Below, piece after piece: positions 33,122-41,811 of a DNA stretch of 64,000 nucleotides. How positions within the stretch are numbered: the first letter of the stretch is position 1; each line of letters starts with the position of its first letter. The stretch covers positions 1 through 64,000 of the forward strand of contig JAFKFH010000009.1 of NCBI GenBank assembly GCA_017307375.1. Reading direction: 5' to 3'. This DNA comes from Alphaproteobacteria bacterium. GTDB taxonomy: Bacteria; Pseudomonadota; Alphaproteobacteria; Ferrovibrionales; Ferrovibrionaceae. A program made the translations under genes and the position numbers. The notes beneath the pieces are model-generated. The model searched no databases, had not been told where the DNA came from, and saw only the letters and a program-made list of their open reading frames with translations.

Positions 33122-34405
33122 TTAGATGCCCAACGGTTCTTCCGCCACCATCTCGATGCCGACGGCCGCGGCGAACGCGTCGCGGACCTCCGCCGGCTGC
33201 CCGGCCTGGAACAGATAGCGGGTATAGAAACGCGACAGCAGCGGATCGGCCAGGATCGCCGCCTTGGGCAGGCCGTCGACCAGCATCTCGCGGGCGACGA
33301 TCGGCAAGGTGACGCAATCGTTGGCCGCCGGGTCGCGCAGGACGCCCTTCGGATCCTCGCCCCGCTCCACCGCCTCGATATCCGCCAGGAACCGGCGGCG
33401 GATCATCGCGATGCCGCGATCGGACTGGCCCAGGTTCTCCTGCGCGCGATCGGCGATGCGGCCCTGCCCGACCCAGGCGACGAAATCCTGGTTCATGACA
33501 TGGGTCGTGATCCATTCCCCGGTCCGCGGGTCGCGCAGCGGACCGTGCCAGGTCGGAATCCGGTCCTGGACATAGGGTTCGGCCTCGCGCGGGACACGGG
33601 TAAAGTGCCATGTGACGCTCAAGGTGTTCTCGTCGTCGATCGGCACGCGCCACTCGAAATGATCGCCGGTGAACAGCGCGTTCGGCCACAGGCAGACCCG
33701 GCCGACGGTCCACAACGGATCGGCCGGCGTCGAATTCTGCAGGATGCGGCGATAGACGAAGCCGTGATCGAATTCGTCGAACTCGACCTTCAGGTGACGC
33801 GGCGCGTAGGCGCCCTGCTCGCCGCGCAACCGGCTGCTCCAGTTCAGGTGGGTCCATTCGAAATGGACCGGATCGATCGAGTTTTCCTGGCATTGCAGCC
33901 AGTTGCAGGGCACCTCGGACAGGACGATCTGGACGAAGCCGTTTGACCAGGTGAACGGCTCCCAGTGCGGCAGCAGCGGCGCCGGCTCCGGCCCCAGATA
34001 GGCCCAGACCAGCCCGGCCTTCAGTTCCACGCGATAGCCCTTGATGCGCGGCCGCCGCCTGCCGGGCTGGTCGGCCGAGGCGAGGTCGTCGTAGGGCTGC
34101 TCGGTGCACTGCCCGGCGGCATCGAACAGCCAGCCGTGATAGCTGCAGCGCAGGCCGCAGGCCTCGGGGATGCCGAATGCCATGTCGGCACGGCGATGGG
34201 CGCAATGGCGGTCGATCAAGCCGAAATTGCCCGACAGGTCCTTGTAGAGAACCAGATCCTCGCCCAGCAGGCGCACCGGCTTGGTGGCCCGCGTCTCGAA
34301 CTCGCTGACACCGGCGATCGGTAGCCAGTAGCGGCGCAGCAGGTTGCCCATCGGCGTGTCCGGGCCGACCCGGGTCAGGCGGTCGTTGCGGTCTTGATTG
34401 AGCAT
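33122..34405 (-). CDS. Rieske non-heme iron oxygenase, alpha subunit
   Basis: A 427-residue aromatic-ring-hydroxylating or O-demethylating oxygenase. The Rieske [2Fe-2S] ligands are C68 and H70 (CAHRRADM) and C87 and H90 (CSYHGW). The mononuclear iron site shows NWLQCQENSIDPVHFEWTH, with the bridging Asp and two His. Length and the N-terminal GNLLRRYWLPIAG fit the phthalate-dioxygenase/VanA group, which needs a separate reductase; none is encoded nearby. ATG 34405 lies inside the 3' end of livF with a 31-base overlap in another frame. It may hydroxylate or O-demethylate a substituted benzoate to the catechol used by the LigB-like enzyme. Confidence 0.88.
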   Translation of the reverse strand: MLNQDRNDRLTRVGPDTPMGNLLRRYWLPIAGVSEFETRATKPVRLLGEDLVLYKDLSGNFGLIDRHCAHRRADMAFGIPEACGLRCSYHGWLFDAAGQCTEQPYDDLASADQPGRRRPRIKGYRVELKAGLVWAYLGPEPAPLLPHWEPFTWSNGFVQIVLSEVPCNWLQCQENSIDPVHFEWTHLNWSSRLRGEQGAYAPRHLKVEFDEFDHGFVYRRILQNSTPADPLWTVGRVCLWPNALFTGDHFEWRVPIDDENTLSVTWHFTRVPREAEPYVQDRIPTWHGPLRDPRTGEWITTHVMNQDFVAWVGQGRIADRAQENLGQSDRGIAMIRRRFLADIEAVERGEDPKGVLRDPAANDCVTLPIVAREMLVDGLPKAAILADPLLSRFYTRYLFQAGQPAEVRDAFAAAVGIEMVAEEPLGI

Positions 34406-35145
34406 GGCAGGGTCTCCGTATCGACTGACGCAGCCGCCTCGCGCCGCAGCCCGACCAGGCGGTCGAGCAGCGGGCGATCGGCGAGAAGATCGGCGCTGGG
34501 GCCGTGATGGATCGCGCGCCCGCGGTCGAGCACGAGGGCATTGGCGGTGAGACGCAGCGCAAAGCGGACATGCTGCTCGACCAGGATCACCGCCTGGCCG
34601 GTCTCGGCCACCAGGCGGCGGATGCAATCGCCGACCTCGCGCACGACGATCGGCGCCAGGCCTTCGAGCGGTTCGTCGAGCAGCAGCAGCGACGGGTTGA
34701 GCGTCAGTGCCCGGGCAATGGCGAGCATCTGCTGTTCGCCACCCGAAAGCTGGGTGCCGGTATTGCGCCGCCTCTCGCGCAGCCGCGGGAACAGGCCGTA
34801 GACGCTGTCCCGGGTCCAGGGGCCGGGGCGGGCCGCGAAGGTCAGGTGCTCGTCGACCGTCAGGCTGCGGAAGATCTCGCGCTCCTGCGGCACGAAGGCG
34901 AGACCGGCTCGGACCCGCGCCTGCGGCGCCACCCGGGCAATCTCGGCCTGGCCCAGCCGGACGCTGCCGTCATGCACCCGGACCTGGCCCATCAGGCAGC
35001 GCAGCAGCGTCGACTTGCCGACGCCGTTTCGCCCCAGCACCGCCAGTGCCTCGCCCGGCCGCATGCGGAAGGACAGTTCGTCCAGCACCACGGCGGCGCC
35101 ATAGCCGGCGCGCAGCCGGTCCACGATCAGCAGGTCCGCCGTCAT
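34375..35145 (-). CDS. livF: Liv-type ABC transporter ATP-binding protein LivF
   Basis: A 256-residue LivF-type ABC ATPase: Walker A GRNGVGKST, signature LSGGEQQMLAIARALT, Walker B LLLLDEPLEGLAP, H-loop LVEQHVRF. The C-terminal tail of about 20 residues overlaps the start of the Rieske gene. Its ATG overlaps the LivG stop as ATGA. Second complete Liv transporter in the window, embedded in the meta-cleavage operon, hence probably importing an aromatic acid. Confidence 0.93.
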   Translation of the reverse strand: MTADLLIVDRLRAGYGAAVVLDELSFRMRPGEALAVLGRNGVGKSTLLRCLMGQVRVHDGSVRLGQAEIARVAPQARVRAGLAFVPQEREIFRSLTVDEHLTFAARPGPWTRDSVYGLFPRLRERRRNTGTQLSGGEQQMLAIARALTLNPSLLLLDEPLEGLAPIVVREVGDCIRRLVAETGQAVILVEQHVRFALRLTANALVLDRGRAIHHGPSADLLADRPLLDRLVGLRREAAASVDTETLPCSIKTATTA

Positions 35146-35891
35146 TCGTCGTCCTCGCCCAGATAGACACGGCGTACTTCCGGGTCGCCGGCGATCTCGT
35201 CGGGTGTCCCTTCACGCAGGATGCGACCGGCGACCAGCACGGTGATGCGCTCGGCGAACCGGAAGACCAGTTCCATGTCATGCTCGATGAACAGCACGGC
35301 CACGTCGCGTGGCAGGCCGGCGATCGCGCTCATCAGGATCGCGCTCTCCCGGGCGGGTACACCGGCCGCCGGCTCGTCGAGCAGGAGGACGCGCGGCCGC
35401 GCGGCCAGCGCCAGCGCGATTTCCAGAAGGCGCTGCTGGCCATAGGCCAGTTCGCCGGTCGGGCGATCGCAGACTGCCTCCAGCCCGAAGCGCGCGACCA
35501 GGTCGTGCGCCTCGTCGATCTCAGCCGTGCACCCGGCCAGGCGACGCAGCGGCCTGGCCAGCGCGCCGGTGCGCCGGCAGACCGCGACCAGCACGGCTTC
35601 CAGCGGCGTCAGCCGCGGGAACAGCGTGTTGATCTGGAAGGTGCGCGACAGGCCGCGGGCGACCCGTGCGGCGACGGGCAGGTCGGTGACGTCCTGCCCG
35701 GCCAGCACGACCCGGCCCGCGCTGGGACGCAGCGCGCCGGTCAGCAGGTTGATCAGCGTGCTCTTGCCCGCACCGTTCGGCCCGATCAGCGCGTGCCGGG
35801 CGCCCGGCAGCAGCGCCAGATCGACGCCGGCGGTGACCTCCAGGGCGCCGAACGACCGGCGGAGGTCGCGGGTGGCAAGGACCGCCGTCAT
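35142..35891 (-). CDS. livG: Liv-type ABC transporter ATP-binding protein LivG
   Basis: A 249-residue LivG-type ATPase with Walker A GPNGAGKST, LivG-specific GLSRTFQINTLFPRLTPLEA, signature LAYGQQRLLEIALALA, Walker B LLLDEPAAGV and IEHDMELVF. ATG 35891 overlaps the LivM stop (ATGA); the frame stays open upstream to 36773 but that is a shadow of livM, not a fusion. Confidence 0.93.
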   Translation of the reverse strand: MTAVLATRDLRRSFGALEVTAGVDLALLPGARHALIGPNGAGKSTLINLLTGALRPSAGRVVLAGQDVTDLPVAARVARGLSRTFQINTLFPRLTPLEAVLVAVCRRTGALARPLRRLAGCTAEIDEAHDLVARFGLEAVCDRPTGELAYGQQRLLEIALALAARPRVLLLDEPAAGVPARESAILMSAIAGLPRDVAVLFIEHDMELVFRFAERITVLVAGRILREGTPDEIAGDPEVRRVYLGEDDE

Positions 35892-36871
35892 CGGAACCGC
35901 CCCGGCAGGCGCCGGGCGAGGCCGAGCAGCCCGCCGCGCCCGATCAGGACCACGGCAGCCAGGATCAAGCCAAGCCAGAAGTACCAGTAGACCGGGTCGA
36001 GCCCGGACAGAACGTCGCGGGCGACGATGAACACGGCGGCACCGATCAGCGCGCCGTAGAGATGTCCCGCACCGCCCAGCACCAGCATGATCAGCACGCC
36101 CGCCGACCGCTCGAAACTCAGGACTTCCAGCGCGACCGACTGGGTGACCTGGGCGAGCAGGCCGCCGGCAATGCCGGCCACCACGGCAGACAGGGTGAAG
36201 ACGACCGCCACCTGGCGCTGGACGGCGATGCCGAGGGCGGGAACACGCCGCTCGTTCTCGCGCAGCGCTTCGAGGCCCAGCCCGAACGGGGAATGGACGA
36301 AACGGCGAAGCGCAAGGAACACCAGGAAGCCGACGCCGAGGCAGTAGAGGAACGCGGTGCGGCCGTAAAGGTCGAAGCGGAACAGCCCCAGCACCGGCGC
36401 GACATCGTAGCCGGACAGTCCGTCGTCGCCACCGGTCAGCCAGGTCAGCCGGTTTGCCGCCTCGTGCAGCAGGAGCCCGATCGCCATCGTCACCATCAGC
36501 AGCGCGATCGAGCGCAGCCGCCCGATCAGGAACGAGCAGGCAAAGCCGCAGAGGCCCGCAACCGCCCCGGCGAAAACAAGGCCGGTCAGGGGCTCGGACC
36601 AGCCGGCCAGCGCCAGCCGTGCCGCGGCATAGGCCCCGATGCCGAAGAACGCCGCATGTCCCATCGAGGCAATGCCGCAGAAGCCGAGCAGCAGGTCGAG
36701 CGACAGCGCGAACAGCCCGGCGATCATCACCTGCGCCAGCAGCTGGAGATGCCCGGGGAAGATGACATAGCAAGCGGCAAGCGCCAGCCAGAACACCGTT
36801 TCCGGCCAGCGCCAGCGTCCCCGCGCGGCAATGCGGCTGCGCGGTTCGGCCATCGATATCGCAAGGGTCAT
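35888..36871 (-). CDS. livM: Liv-type ABC transporter permease LivM
   Basis: A 327-residue permease with the LivM core LSLDLLLGFCGIASMGHAAF, then FGIGAYAAARLAL, the coupling loop SPFGLGLEALRENERRVPALG and a C-terminal RGGLLGLARRLPGRFR tail. ATG 36871 is in an ATGA overlap with livH. The open frame to 37798 runs through livH in a non-coding frame. Confidence 0.92.
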   Translation of the reverse strand: MTLAISMAEPRSRIAARGRWRWPETVFWLALAACYVIFPGHLQLLAQVMIAGLFALSLDLLLGFCGIASMGHAAFFGIGAYAAARLALAGWSEPLTGLVFAGAVAGLCGFACSFLIGRLRSIALLMVTMAIGLLLHEAANRLTWLTGGDDGLSGYDVAPVLGLFRFDLYGRTAFLYCLGVGFLVFLALRRFVHSPFGLGLEALRENERRVPALGIAVQRQVAVVFTLSAVVAGIAGGLLAQVTQSVALEVLSFERSAGVLIMLVLGGAGHLYGALIGAAVFIVARDVLSGLDPVYWYFWLGLILAAVVLIGRGGLLGLARRLPGRFR

Positions 36872-37734
36872 GCCAGCCTCCCGAACAGGCCCTGCGGCCG
36901 CCAGTAGAGGACGACGGCGGTCACCGCGAAAATCGCGAAGGCACCGGCTTCGGGCAGAAAGTACTTGCAGGCGACATCGGCGAGGCCGAGCAGCAGCGCC
37001 GCGACCAGCGTGCCGGTCATCGACCCGAAGCCGCCGACCGTCACCACGATCATGATGAAGACCAGGTATTTCAGCGGGAAGGACGGATCGAGGCCGACGA
37101 GATTGACGCTGAGCGCGCCGCCCAACCCGCCGAGACCCGAACCCAGCGCGAAAACCACTGTGAACAATCGACCGACATCGATGCCGCAGGCGGTCGTCAT
37201 GGCCCGGTTGTCGACCGCGGCGCGGATGCGGACGCCGAGCCGCGAACGCTCGAGGGCCGTCACCAGGCCGATGGTGATCGCCGCGCCCAGCGCCAGCAGG
37301 AACAGGCGATAGGCCGAGACCTCGATCGGCCCGAAGGCGACGCGGCCGGTCAGGTAGCCGGGCATAACGATCGCCTGCTGGCCCGCACCGAAACCAAAGG
37401 TCGCTGACGCAATCGCCATGAAGACCACGCCGATAGTCAGCAGCACCTGGTCGAGTTCGCCGGCGGCATGCAGCCGCCGGCAGATCGTCATCTCGAACAG
37501 GGCGCCGGCGATGGCGGCGACGGCAAAGGCAGCCGGCAGCGAGGCGAGGAACGGCAGCCCGAGATCGCGCATCGCGACGACCAGGACATAGCCGCCCAGC
37601 ATCGCCGTCGCGCCATGGGCGAGGTTGGCGAATCCCATCAGCCCCATGGTGATCGACAGGCCGCAGGCCATGAAGAACAGCACGATGCCATAGGCCAGGC
37701 CGTTGAAGCCGAGCTCGGCCAGCTCGGCGATCAC
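36868..37734 (-). CDS. livH: Liv-type ABC transporter permease LivH
   Basis: A 288-residue permease with the LivH N-terminus GLSITMGLMGFANLAHGA and the loop LGVRIRAAVDNRAMTTACGID, ending YWRPQGLFGRLA. The start is GTG 37734, overlapping the stop of the binding-protein gene (GTGA); upstream in-frame ATG codons lie inside that gene and give non-family sequence. Confidence 0.92.
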   Translation of the reverse strand: MIAELAELGFNGLAYGIVLFFMACGLSITMGLMGFANLAHGATAMLGGYVLVVAMRDLGLPFLASLPAAFAVAAIAGALFEMTICRRLHAAGELDQVLLTIGVVFMAIASATFGFGAGQQAIVMPGYLTGRVAFGPIEVSAYRLFLLALGAAITIGLVTALERSRLGVRIRAAVDNRAMTTACGIDVGRLFTVVFALGSGLGGLGGALSVNLVGLDPSFPLKYLVFIMIVVTVGGFGSMTGTLVAALLLGLADVACKYFLPEAGAFAIFAVTAVVLYWRPQGLFGRLA

Positions 37735-38897
37735 GGCAGCCCCGCCGGCGCGACGTTCGGGTAGCTGTCGATCTCGATGTTCTCGAGGCGCCCGCCACGC
37801 CGCTCGACCCGGCGGATATAGACGGTCTGGACGATGTCGCGATCGGCGTTGATCTCGATCGGCCCGCGCATCGAGGCGTGTTTCCACCCCTTCAGCAACT
37901 CGATGGTCCGGTCGGCATCGATCCTGCCCTGCTGGGCCTCGGTCACCTTGTAGATCGCGGCGAGCGCATCGTAGGCAGCGACGGAAGTGAAGTTCGCCCG
38001 GACCTTGCCGCCGCTCAAGCCCTCCAGCTCGCGCACGAAGGCCTGGTTCTCGGGCGTGTCGCGCGCGGTCGAGTAATGGAACGACGTGATCAGGCCGATG
38101 CCGGCATCGCCCAGCGTGTCGATCAGCGTCTCCTCGGTCATGTCGCCGGTTGCCAGCAGCTTGATGCCGGCATCGGCCAGGCCCGCCTCGCGGAACGCCT
38201 TGACGAAGGTCGGGGCCTGCTCGCCCGCCGGGACGAAGACGAAGACGGCATCGGGCTTCACGCCCTTGATGCGCTGCAGGTAGGAGGCGAAATCGGGGCT
38301 GCGCAGCGGCACGCGCACAGCCCCCACGACCTCGCCGCCGTTCTGGCGGAAGGTCTTCTGGAAGGCGGCCTCCGCCTCGATGCCGGGGCTGTAGTCGGAG
38401 ACGACCGTATAGACTTTCTTCACGCCGTTCTTCGATGCCCAGTGGCCCAACGGGCTCGATACCTGCGACAGGGTGAAGGAGACGCGGGCACCGAACGGCG
38501 CCTTGGGCAGAAAGACGGTCGACCCGGCATTCATGCTCACGACCGGGATCCTCGCTTCGGTCGAGACCGCGCCGACCGAGACCGCGTTCGGGGTGAAATC
38601 GAGGCCGGTGAACATCTCGACCTTGTCGCGCGTGACCAGTTCCTGCGCCAGGCGGCGCGAGACGTCGGGGGCAGGCCCGGTGGTGTCGCGCCTGATGATC
38701 TCGACCGGGCGGCCGGCGACCGTGCGGCCGTTCTTGCGGAAGAACAGCTCGATTGCCTGGTCGATCTGCTGCCCGGCCGCGGCATAGGGGCCGGAATAGG
38801 CGAACAGCAATCCGATCTTGAGGGGATCGCCCTCGGCCTGCGCCGGCTGCGACGCGACGAGGGCGGCCACCGCGGCGGCCATGACCAGCTTCTTCAT
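37731..38897 (-). CDS. Liv-type periplasmic substrate-binding protein
   Basis: A 388-residue Peripla_BP_6 protein with signal peptide MKKLVMAAAVAALVASQPAQA and mature start EGDPLKIGLLFAYSGPYAAAG. Core motifs include DTTGPAPDVSRRLAQELV, VSMNAGSTVFLPKAP and KGWKHASMRGPIEI; it belongs to the subgroup often found with aromatic-acid (protocatechuate or gallate-like) catabolic genes. ATG 38897 follows GGGAGGAAA. It is overlapped by livH downstream and lies 29 bases after the first RraA-like gene. Confidence 0.92.
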   Translation of the reverse strand: MKKLVMAAAVAALVASQPAQAEGDPLKIGLLFAYSGPYAAAGQQIDQAIELFFRKNGRTVAGRPVEIIRRDTTGPAPDVSRRLAQELVTRDKVEMFTGLDFTPNAVSVGAVSTEARIPVVSMNAGSTVFLPKAPFGARVSFTLSQVSSPLGHWASKNGVKKVYTVVSDYSPGIEAEAAFQKTFRQNGGEVVGAVRVPLRSPDFASYLQRIKGVKPDAVFVFVPAGEQAPTFVKAFREAGLADAGIKLLATGDMTEETLIDTLGDAGIGLITSFHYSTARDTPENQAFVRELEGLSGGKVRANFTSVAAYDALAAIYKVTEAQQGRIDADRTIELLKGWKHASMRGPIEINADRDIVQTVYIRRVERRGGRLENIEIDSYPNVAPAGLP

Positions 38898-38926
38898 GAT
38901 GTTTCCTCCCGTTTGTTTTGGTTCGT

Positions 38927-39517
38927 TCAGGCGAGGTCGTAGATATCGAGCGTGGTTTCGCCCCCTTTCAGCCGCTCGATGACGGTCGCTTCCTTGGCGG
39001 CGCGCGCGGCCGCACGGTCCAGAATCGCGGCAACGCGCTCTTCCCGAAGGACGACGACGCCGTCCGCATCGCCGACGATGCGATCACCGCGCGCCACGGT
39101 TACGCCCCCGATGGTGACGGGCGCGCCCAATGTGCCGCGGGCATCCCGGTCCTTGCCCGTGCCGCGGATGCACAGGCCGCGGGCAAAGACGGGGAAGCCG
39201 ACCAGGGCCAGGTCGGCCTGGTCGCGCACGCAGCCATCGATGACGAGACCGCCAAGGCCGCGGACCTGCGCCGCCGTGCTCATGATCTCGCCCCAATAGC
39301 CGGCCTCGTGATGGTCGCCGACATGGACCACCAGCACGTCGCCGGGCGCTGCCGCATAGATGGCGCGATGCAGCCAGAGATTGTCGGCCGGCGGGCTCTG
39401 TACGGGAAAGGCCGGCCCGTCGAGGCGCCAGCCGGCCGCGACCGGCTTGATCGCCGAGGGCAGCGCGCCCCACTGGCCGGCCGCCTCGAACAGGGTGGCG
39501 GTCGGGAACGCCGTCAT
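38927..39517 (-). CDS. RraA-family protein / aldolase homologue (copy A)
   Basis: A 196-residue RraA-family protein, the superfamily of class II 4-carboxy-4-hydroxy-2-oxoadipate / 4-hydroxy-4-methyl-2-oxoglutarate aldolases (LigK, GalC). The substrate- and Mg-binding R-D pair is in VIDGCVRDQADLALVGFPV. Unlike copy B, the loop before it reads VHVGDHHEAGYWGEIM rather than the usual D-N-G-G pattern, and the N-terminus is shorter. ATG 39517 overlaps the stop of copy B (ATGA). It is the third of three tandem family members; its separate role is unknown, and it could be a catalytically altered partner subunit or act on another oxo acid. Confidence 0.85.
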   Translation of the reverse strand: MTAFPTATLFEAAGQWGALPSAIKPVAAGWRLDGPAFPVQSPPADNLWLHRAIYAAAPGDVLVVHVGDHHEAGYWGEIMSTAAQVRGLGGLVIDGCVRDQADLALVGFPVFARGLCIRGTGKDRDARGTLGAPVTIGGVTVARGDRIVGDADGVVVLREERVAAILDRAAARAAKEATVIERLKGGETTLDIYDLA

Positions 39518-40164
39518 GACGCCGCCCGCTGCTGCAGGGCATGGTAGCCATGGGCGGTGCGCGCCTCCTTGAGCGACATCCCGGCGGCGACCGCTGCCCG
39601 GATCCTGGCTTCGGCCGCTTCGATCGCCCGCGCCCGCTCGATGATCTCGGCCTCGCGGCTGCGCGGCAGCACGACGACGCCGTCGGCATCGCCGAAGACG
39701 AGATCGCCCGGTTCCACCCGCACGCCGCCGATCGAGACCGGGCCCTGCACCGCCTCCAGCATCACCCGGTCCTTGCCGGTGCGCATGTAGTGGCCGCGCG
39801 AGAAGATCGGGTAGCCGAGTTCGAGGCTGCGGGCACTGTCGCGGCAGACCCCGTCGATGACCGTGCCGGCCAGCCCGCGGGCATGGCCGACCATGGTCAG
39901 GATGTCGCCCCACACGGTCGCGTCGAGGCGGCCGCCATTGTCGATGACGACGACGTCGCCGGGGCCGAGGTCGTCGATGAAGTCGCCGACCGTGCCGCCG
40001 GCCGTCCCGGTCGGCAGATAGCGCAAGGTGAAGGCACGGCCGACGACGCGAAATGCCCGGTCCAGCGGCTTCAGCCCGAGACATTGCCCGGCGACACCGC
40101 AGCGATCGAGGGCGTCGGACACCGTCGAGGTCGAGATTTCGGCCAGCAGGGCCTCGCTGTTCAT
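39514..40164 (-). CDS. RraA-family 4-carboxy-4-hydroxy-2-oxoadipate aldolase candidate (copy B)
   Basis: A 216-residue protein most like the canonical aldolases of the three: STSTVSDALDRCGVAGQCLG at the N-terminus, GDVVVIDNGGRLDATVWGDI with the D-N-G-G loop, and VIDGVCRDSARSLELGYPIF with the R-D pair. The expected reaction is retro-aldol cleavage of 4-carboxy-4-hydroxy-2-oxoadipate to pyruvate and oxaloacetate, the last step after the LigJ-like hydratase encoded in the same operon. ATG 40164 follows GGAGGATT. Its C-terminus has an extra helix RTAHGYHALQQRAAS. Confidence 0.87.
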   Translation of the reverse strand: MNSEALLAEISTSTVSDALDRCGVAGQCLGLKPLDRAFRVVGRAFTLRYLPTGTAGGTVGDFIDDLGPGDVVVIDNGGRLDATVWGDILTMVGHARGLAGTVIDGVCRDSARSLELGYPIFSRGHYMRTGKDRVMLEAVQGPVSIGGVRVEPGDLVFGDADGVVVLPRSREAEIIERARAIEAAEARIRAAVAAGMSLKEARTAHGYHALQQRAAS

Positions 40165-40166
40165 TT

Positions 40167-40820
40167 TCAATCCTCCAGCATGCGTTCGTAATTGCCGGCC
40201 ATCACCTGGCCGACCGGCCGCCCGGCGCGGACCGCCGCGATCATCGCGGCCTCGCGCGCCATCAGCCCTTCCGCGATCGTCACGATCTCGTCGATCCGCG
40301 CTGCCGGCAGCAGCAGGGTGCCGCTGCCGTCGCCGAAGAACCAGTCGCCGGGCGCGGCCAGGATGCCGCCGATGGTGACGGGCTCGCCGAAGGCGATCTC
40401 GATCACCCGGCCGCGCGCGGTCGTCGGCACGGCGCCGCGGGCGAAGACGGCAAAACCGAGCTGGCGGCTCTCGTCGAGATCGCGACACATGCCGTCGACG
40501 ACAACGCCCGCGACACCCTGGTGATGGGCCGCACAGGACAGGATCCCGCCCCAGCCGGCACAGTCGCCGCGGCTGTGATGCTCGACGAGGATGATATCGC
40601 CTGGCGCGGCCGCCTCGACCGCCCGGGTGCCAAGATGGCGTTCGGACGGGCGGCCGTCGGCGGGGCCGAGACGCATGGTGAGGACGGGGCCGAACACCGG
40701 ACGGTCGCCCGACAGGCGGGCGAGGCCCGCGGCAACCCCTTTCAGCCCGATCCGGTCCAGCGCGTCGGACAGCACGCAGCTGTCGAGACGGCCGAGACGC
40801 CGGCGCAGATCCCCGCTCAT
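40167..40820 (-). CDS. RraA-family protein / aldolase homologue (copy C)
   Basis: A 217-residue RraA-family protein. LDSCVLSDALDRIGLKGVAAG aligns with copy B's start, and VVDGMCRDLDESRQLGFAVF keeps the R-D pair, but the active-site loop is VEHHSRGDCAGWGGIL in place of D-N-G-G and W-G-D/E. ATG 40820 overlaps the LigB-like stop (ATGA); a start at 40832 is less likely. It is two bases from copy B's start. Divergence among the three copies suggests old duplication and different specificities or a hetero-oligomer, not a recent repeat. Confidence 0.85.
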   Translation of the reverse strand: MSGDLRRRLGRLDSCVLSDALDRIGLKGVAAGLARLSGDRPVFGPVLTMRLGPADGRPSERHLGTRAVEAAAPGDIILVEHHSRGDCAGWGGILSCAAHHQGVAGVVVDGMCRDLDESRQLGFAVFARGAVPTTARGRVIEIAFGEPVTIGGILAAPGDWFFGDGSGTLLLPAARIDEIVTIAEGLMAREAAMIAAVRAGRPVGQVMAGNYERMLED

Positions 40821-41806
40821 GGTTGCCGCCATTCGGCAAAGCAGATGCCGGTGCCGGTACCGGCCGGCGTGCGATAACCCGGCAGGTAGTCGACCCAGTC
40901 GAGGCTGAGATGTTCGACGGCGCCGGCGACGCAGACCCAGTTGCGGATTTCCGAACTGCCGGCATTGAGCTTGGCGACGGGCAGGCTGCGCAGGGCGTCG
41001 GCATCATGAGCGCGCAGGGCATCGATGATCGCGCGGTCGAATTCCTCGTCGACCAGGAAATGGCTGAGGCCGCCGGAGGCGACGATGCCGACGCGGAGAT
41101 CGTCTGGATAAGCCTCGACCGCCCGGCGGATCGCACGGCCGATATCGTGGCAGCGGCGCGGTGTCGGCTGGCTGGGCGGGTAATAGGTATTGAGGAATAC
41201 CGGCACGACGGGCACCGGGTCGCCGGTCAGCAATCGGCGATGCACGAAACCGAACGCATGCCCCTCACCCATCCCGTCGGGCAGGCCGTTGGCGGTCGCG
41301 ACGTCGAAGTCGTCGGCGATCAACCGGTCGATCACATGCCGCGCCAGCTGATGGTGGACCGGATAGTCGCGCGGACCGTCGGTTTCGAAGTAACCGGGAG
41401 CGGCACGGCCCAGCCATTCCGGACGGTAGCGGCCGTGATAGACATTGTTCCTGATCGTCGCCCCCCAGTAGACGAGCAGCGGCGGCAGGTTGCGATCGTC
41501 GAGCACTTCCTTCTGGTCGTCGCCGACGACGATCAGCGCGTCGAGCCGCGCCGCGGCGATGACCTCGGCCAGTCGGGCGATATCGGCCTGCGCCCGGGCG
41601 TGACGGCCGGCCAGCAGGTCGCCGGCCGCAAGCCCCGCGACTGCCGGCGATGCGGCGGCCAGCAGCGCCGCGTAAGTCGTCGGCCGGCCCTGCCGGTCGA
41701 GATGGTCGATGCCCATGTCGCGTTCGACATAGAGCGGCATGTCCTCGACCGGCGAACTCAGCATCGGCGTGTGGGAGGTGCCGATGCCCAGGACGATACG
41801 GGCCAT
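40817..41806 (-). CDS. LigB-type extradiol ring-cleavage dioxygenase
   Basis: A 329-residue class III extradiol dioxygenase. The N-terminal GIGTSHTPML contains the first iron-ligand histidine, VVGDDQKEVL follows the typical LIVVGDD pattern, and GIVASGGLSHFLVDEEFD near residue 250 is the conserved catalytic-site region of LigB/DesB/GalA proteins. No small LigA-type subunit is encoded beside it. Neighbouring LigJ-like and LigK-like genes predict that the substrate is gallate or a protocatechuate-like diol yielding 4-oxalomesaconate or a close analogue. ATG 41806 is five bases from the hydratase stop. Confidence 0.87.
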   Translation of the reverse strand: MARIVLGIGTSHTPMLSSPVEDMPLYVERDMGIDHLDRQGRPTTYAALLAAASPAVAGLAAGDLLAGRHARAQADIARLAEVIAAARLDALIVVGDDQKEVLDDRNLPPLLVYWGATIRNNVYHGRYRPEWLGRAAPGYFETDGPRDYPVHHQLARHVIDRLIADDFDVATANGLPDGMGEGHAFGFVHRRLLTGDPVPVVPVFLNTYYPPSQPTPRRCHDIGRAIRRAVEAYPDDLRVGIVASGGLSHFLVDEEFDRAIIDALRAHDADALRSLPVAKLNAGSSEIRNWVCVAGAVEHLSLDWVDYLPGYRTPAGTGTGICFAEWRQP

Positions 41807-41811
41807 CGCGC

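Noticed and set aside
35142-37798. Apparent long fusions extending livG into livM and livM into livH
   Set aside because: Same cause: no stop in a shadow frame. Correct starts sit in ATGA overlaps and begin family-typical sequence.
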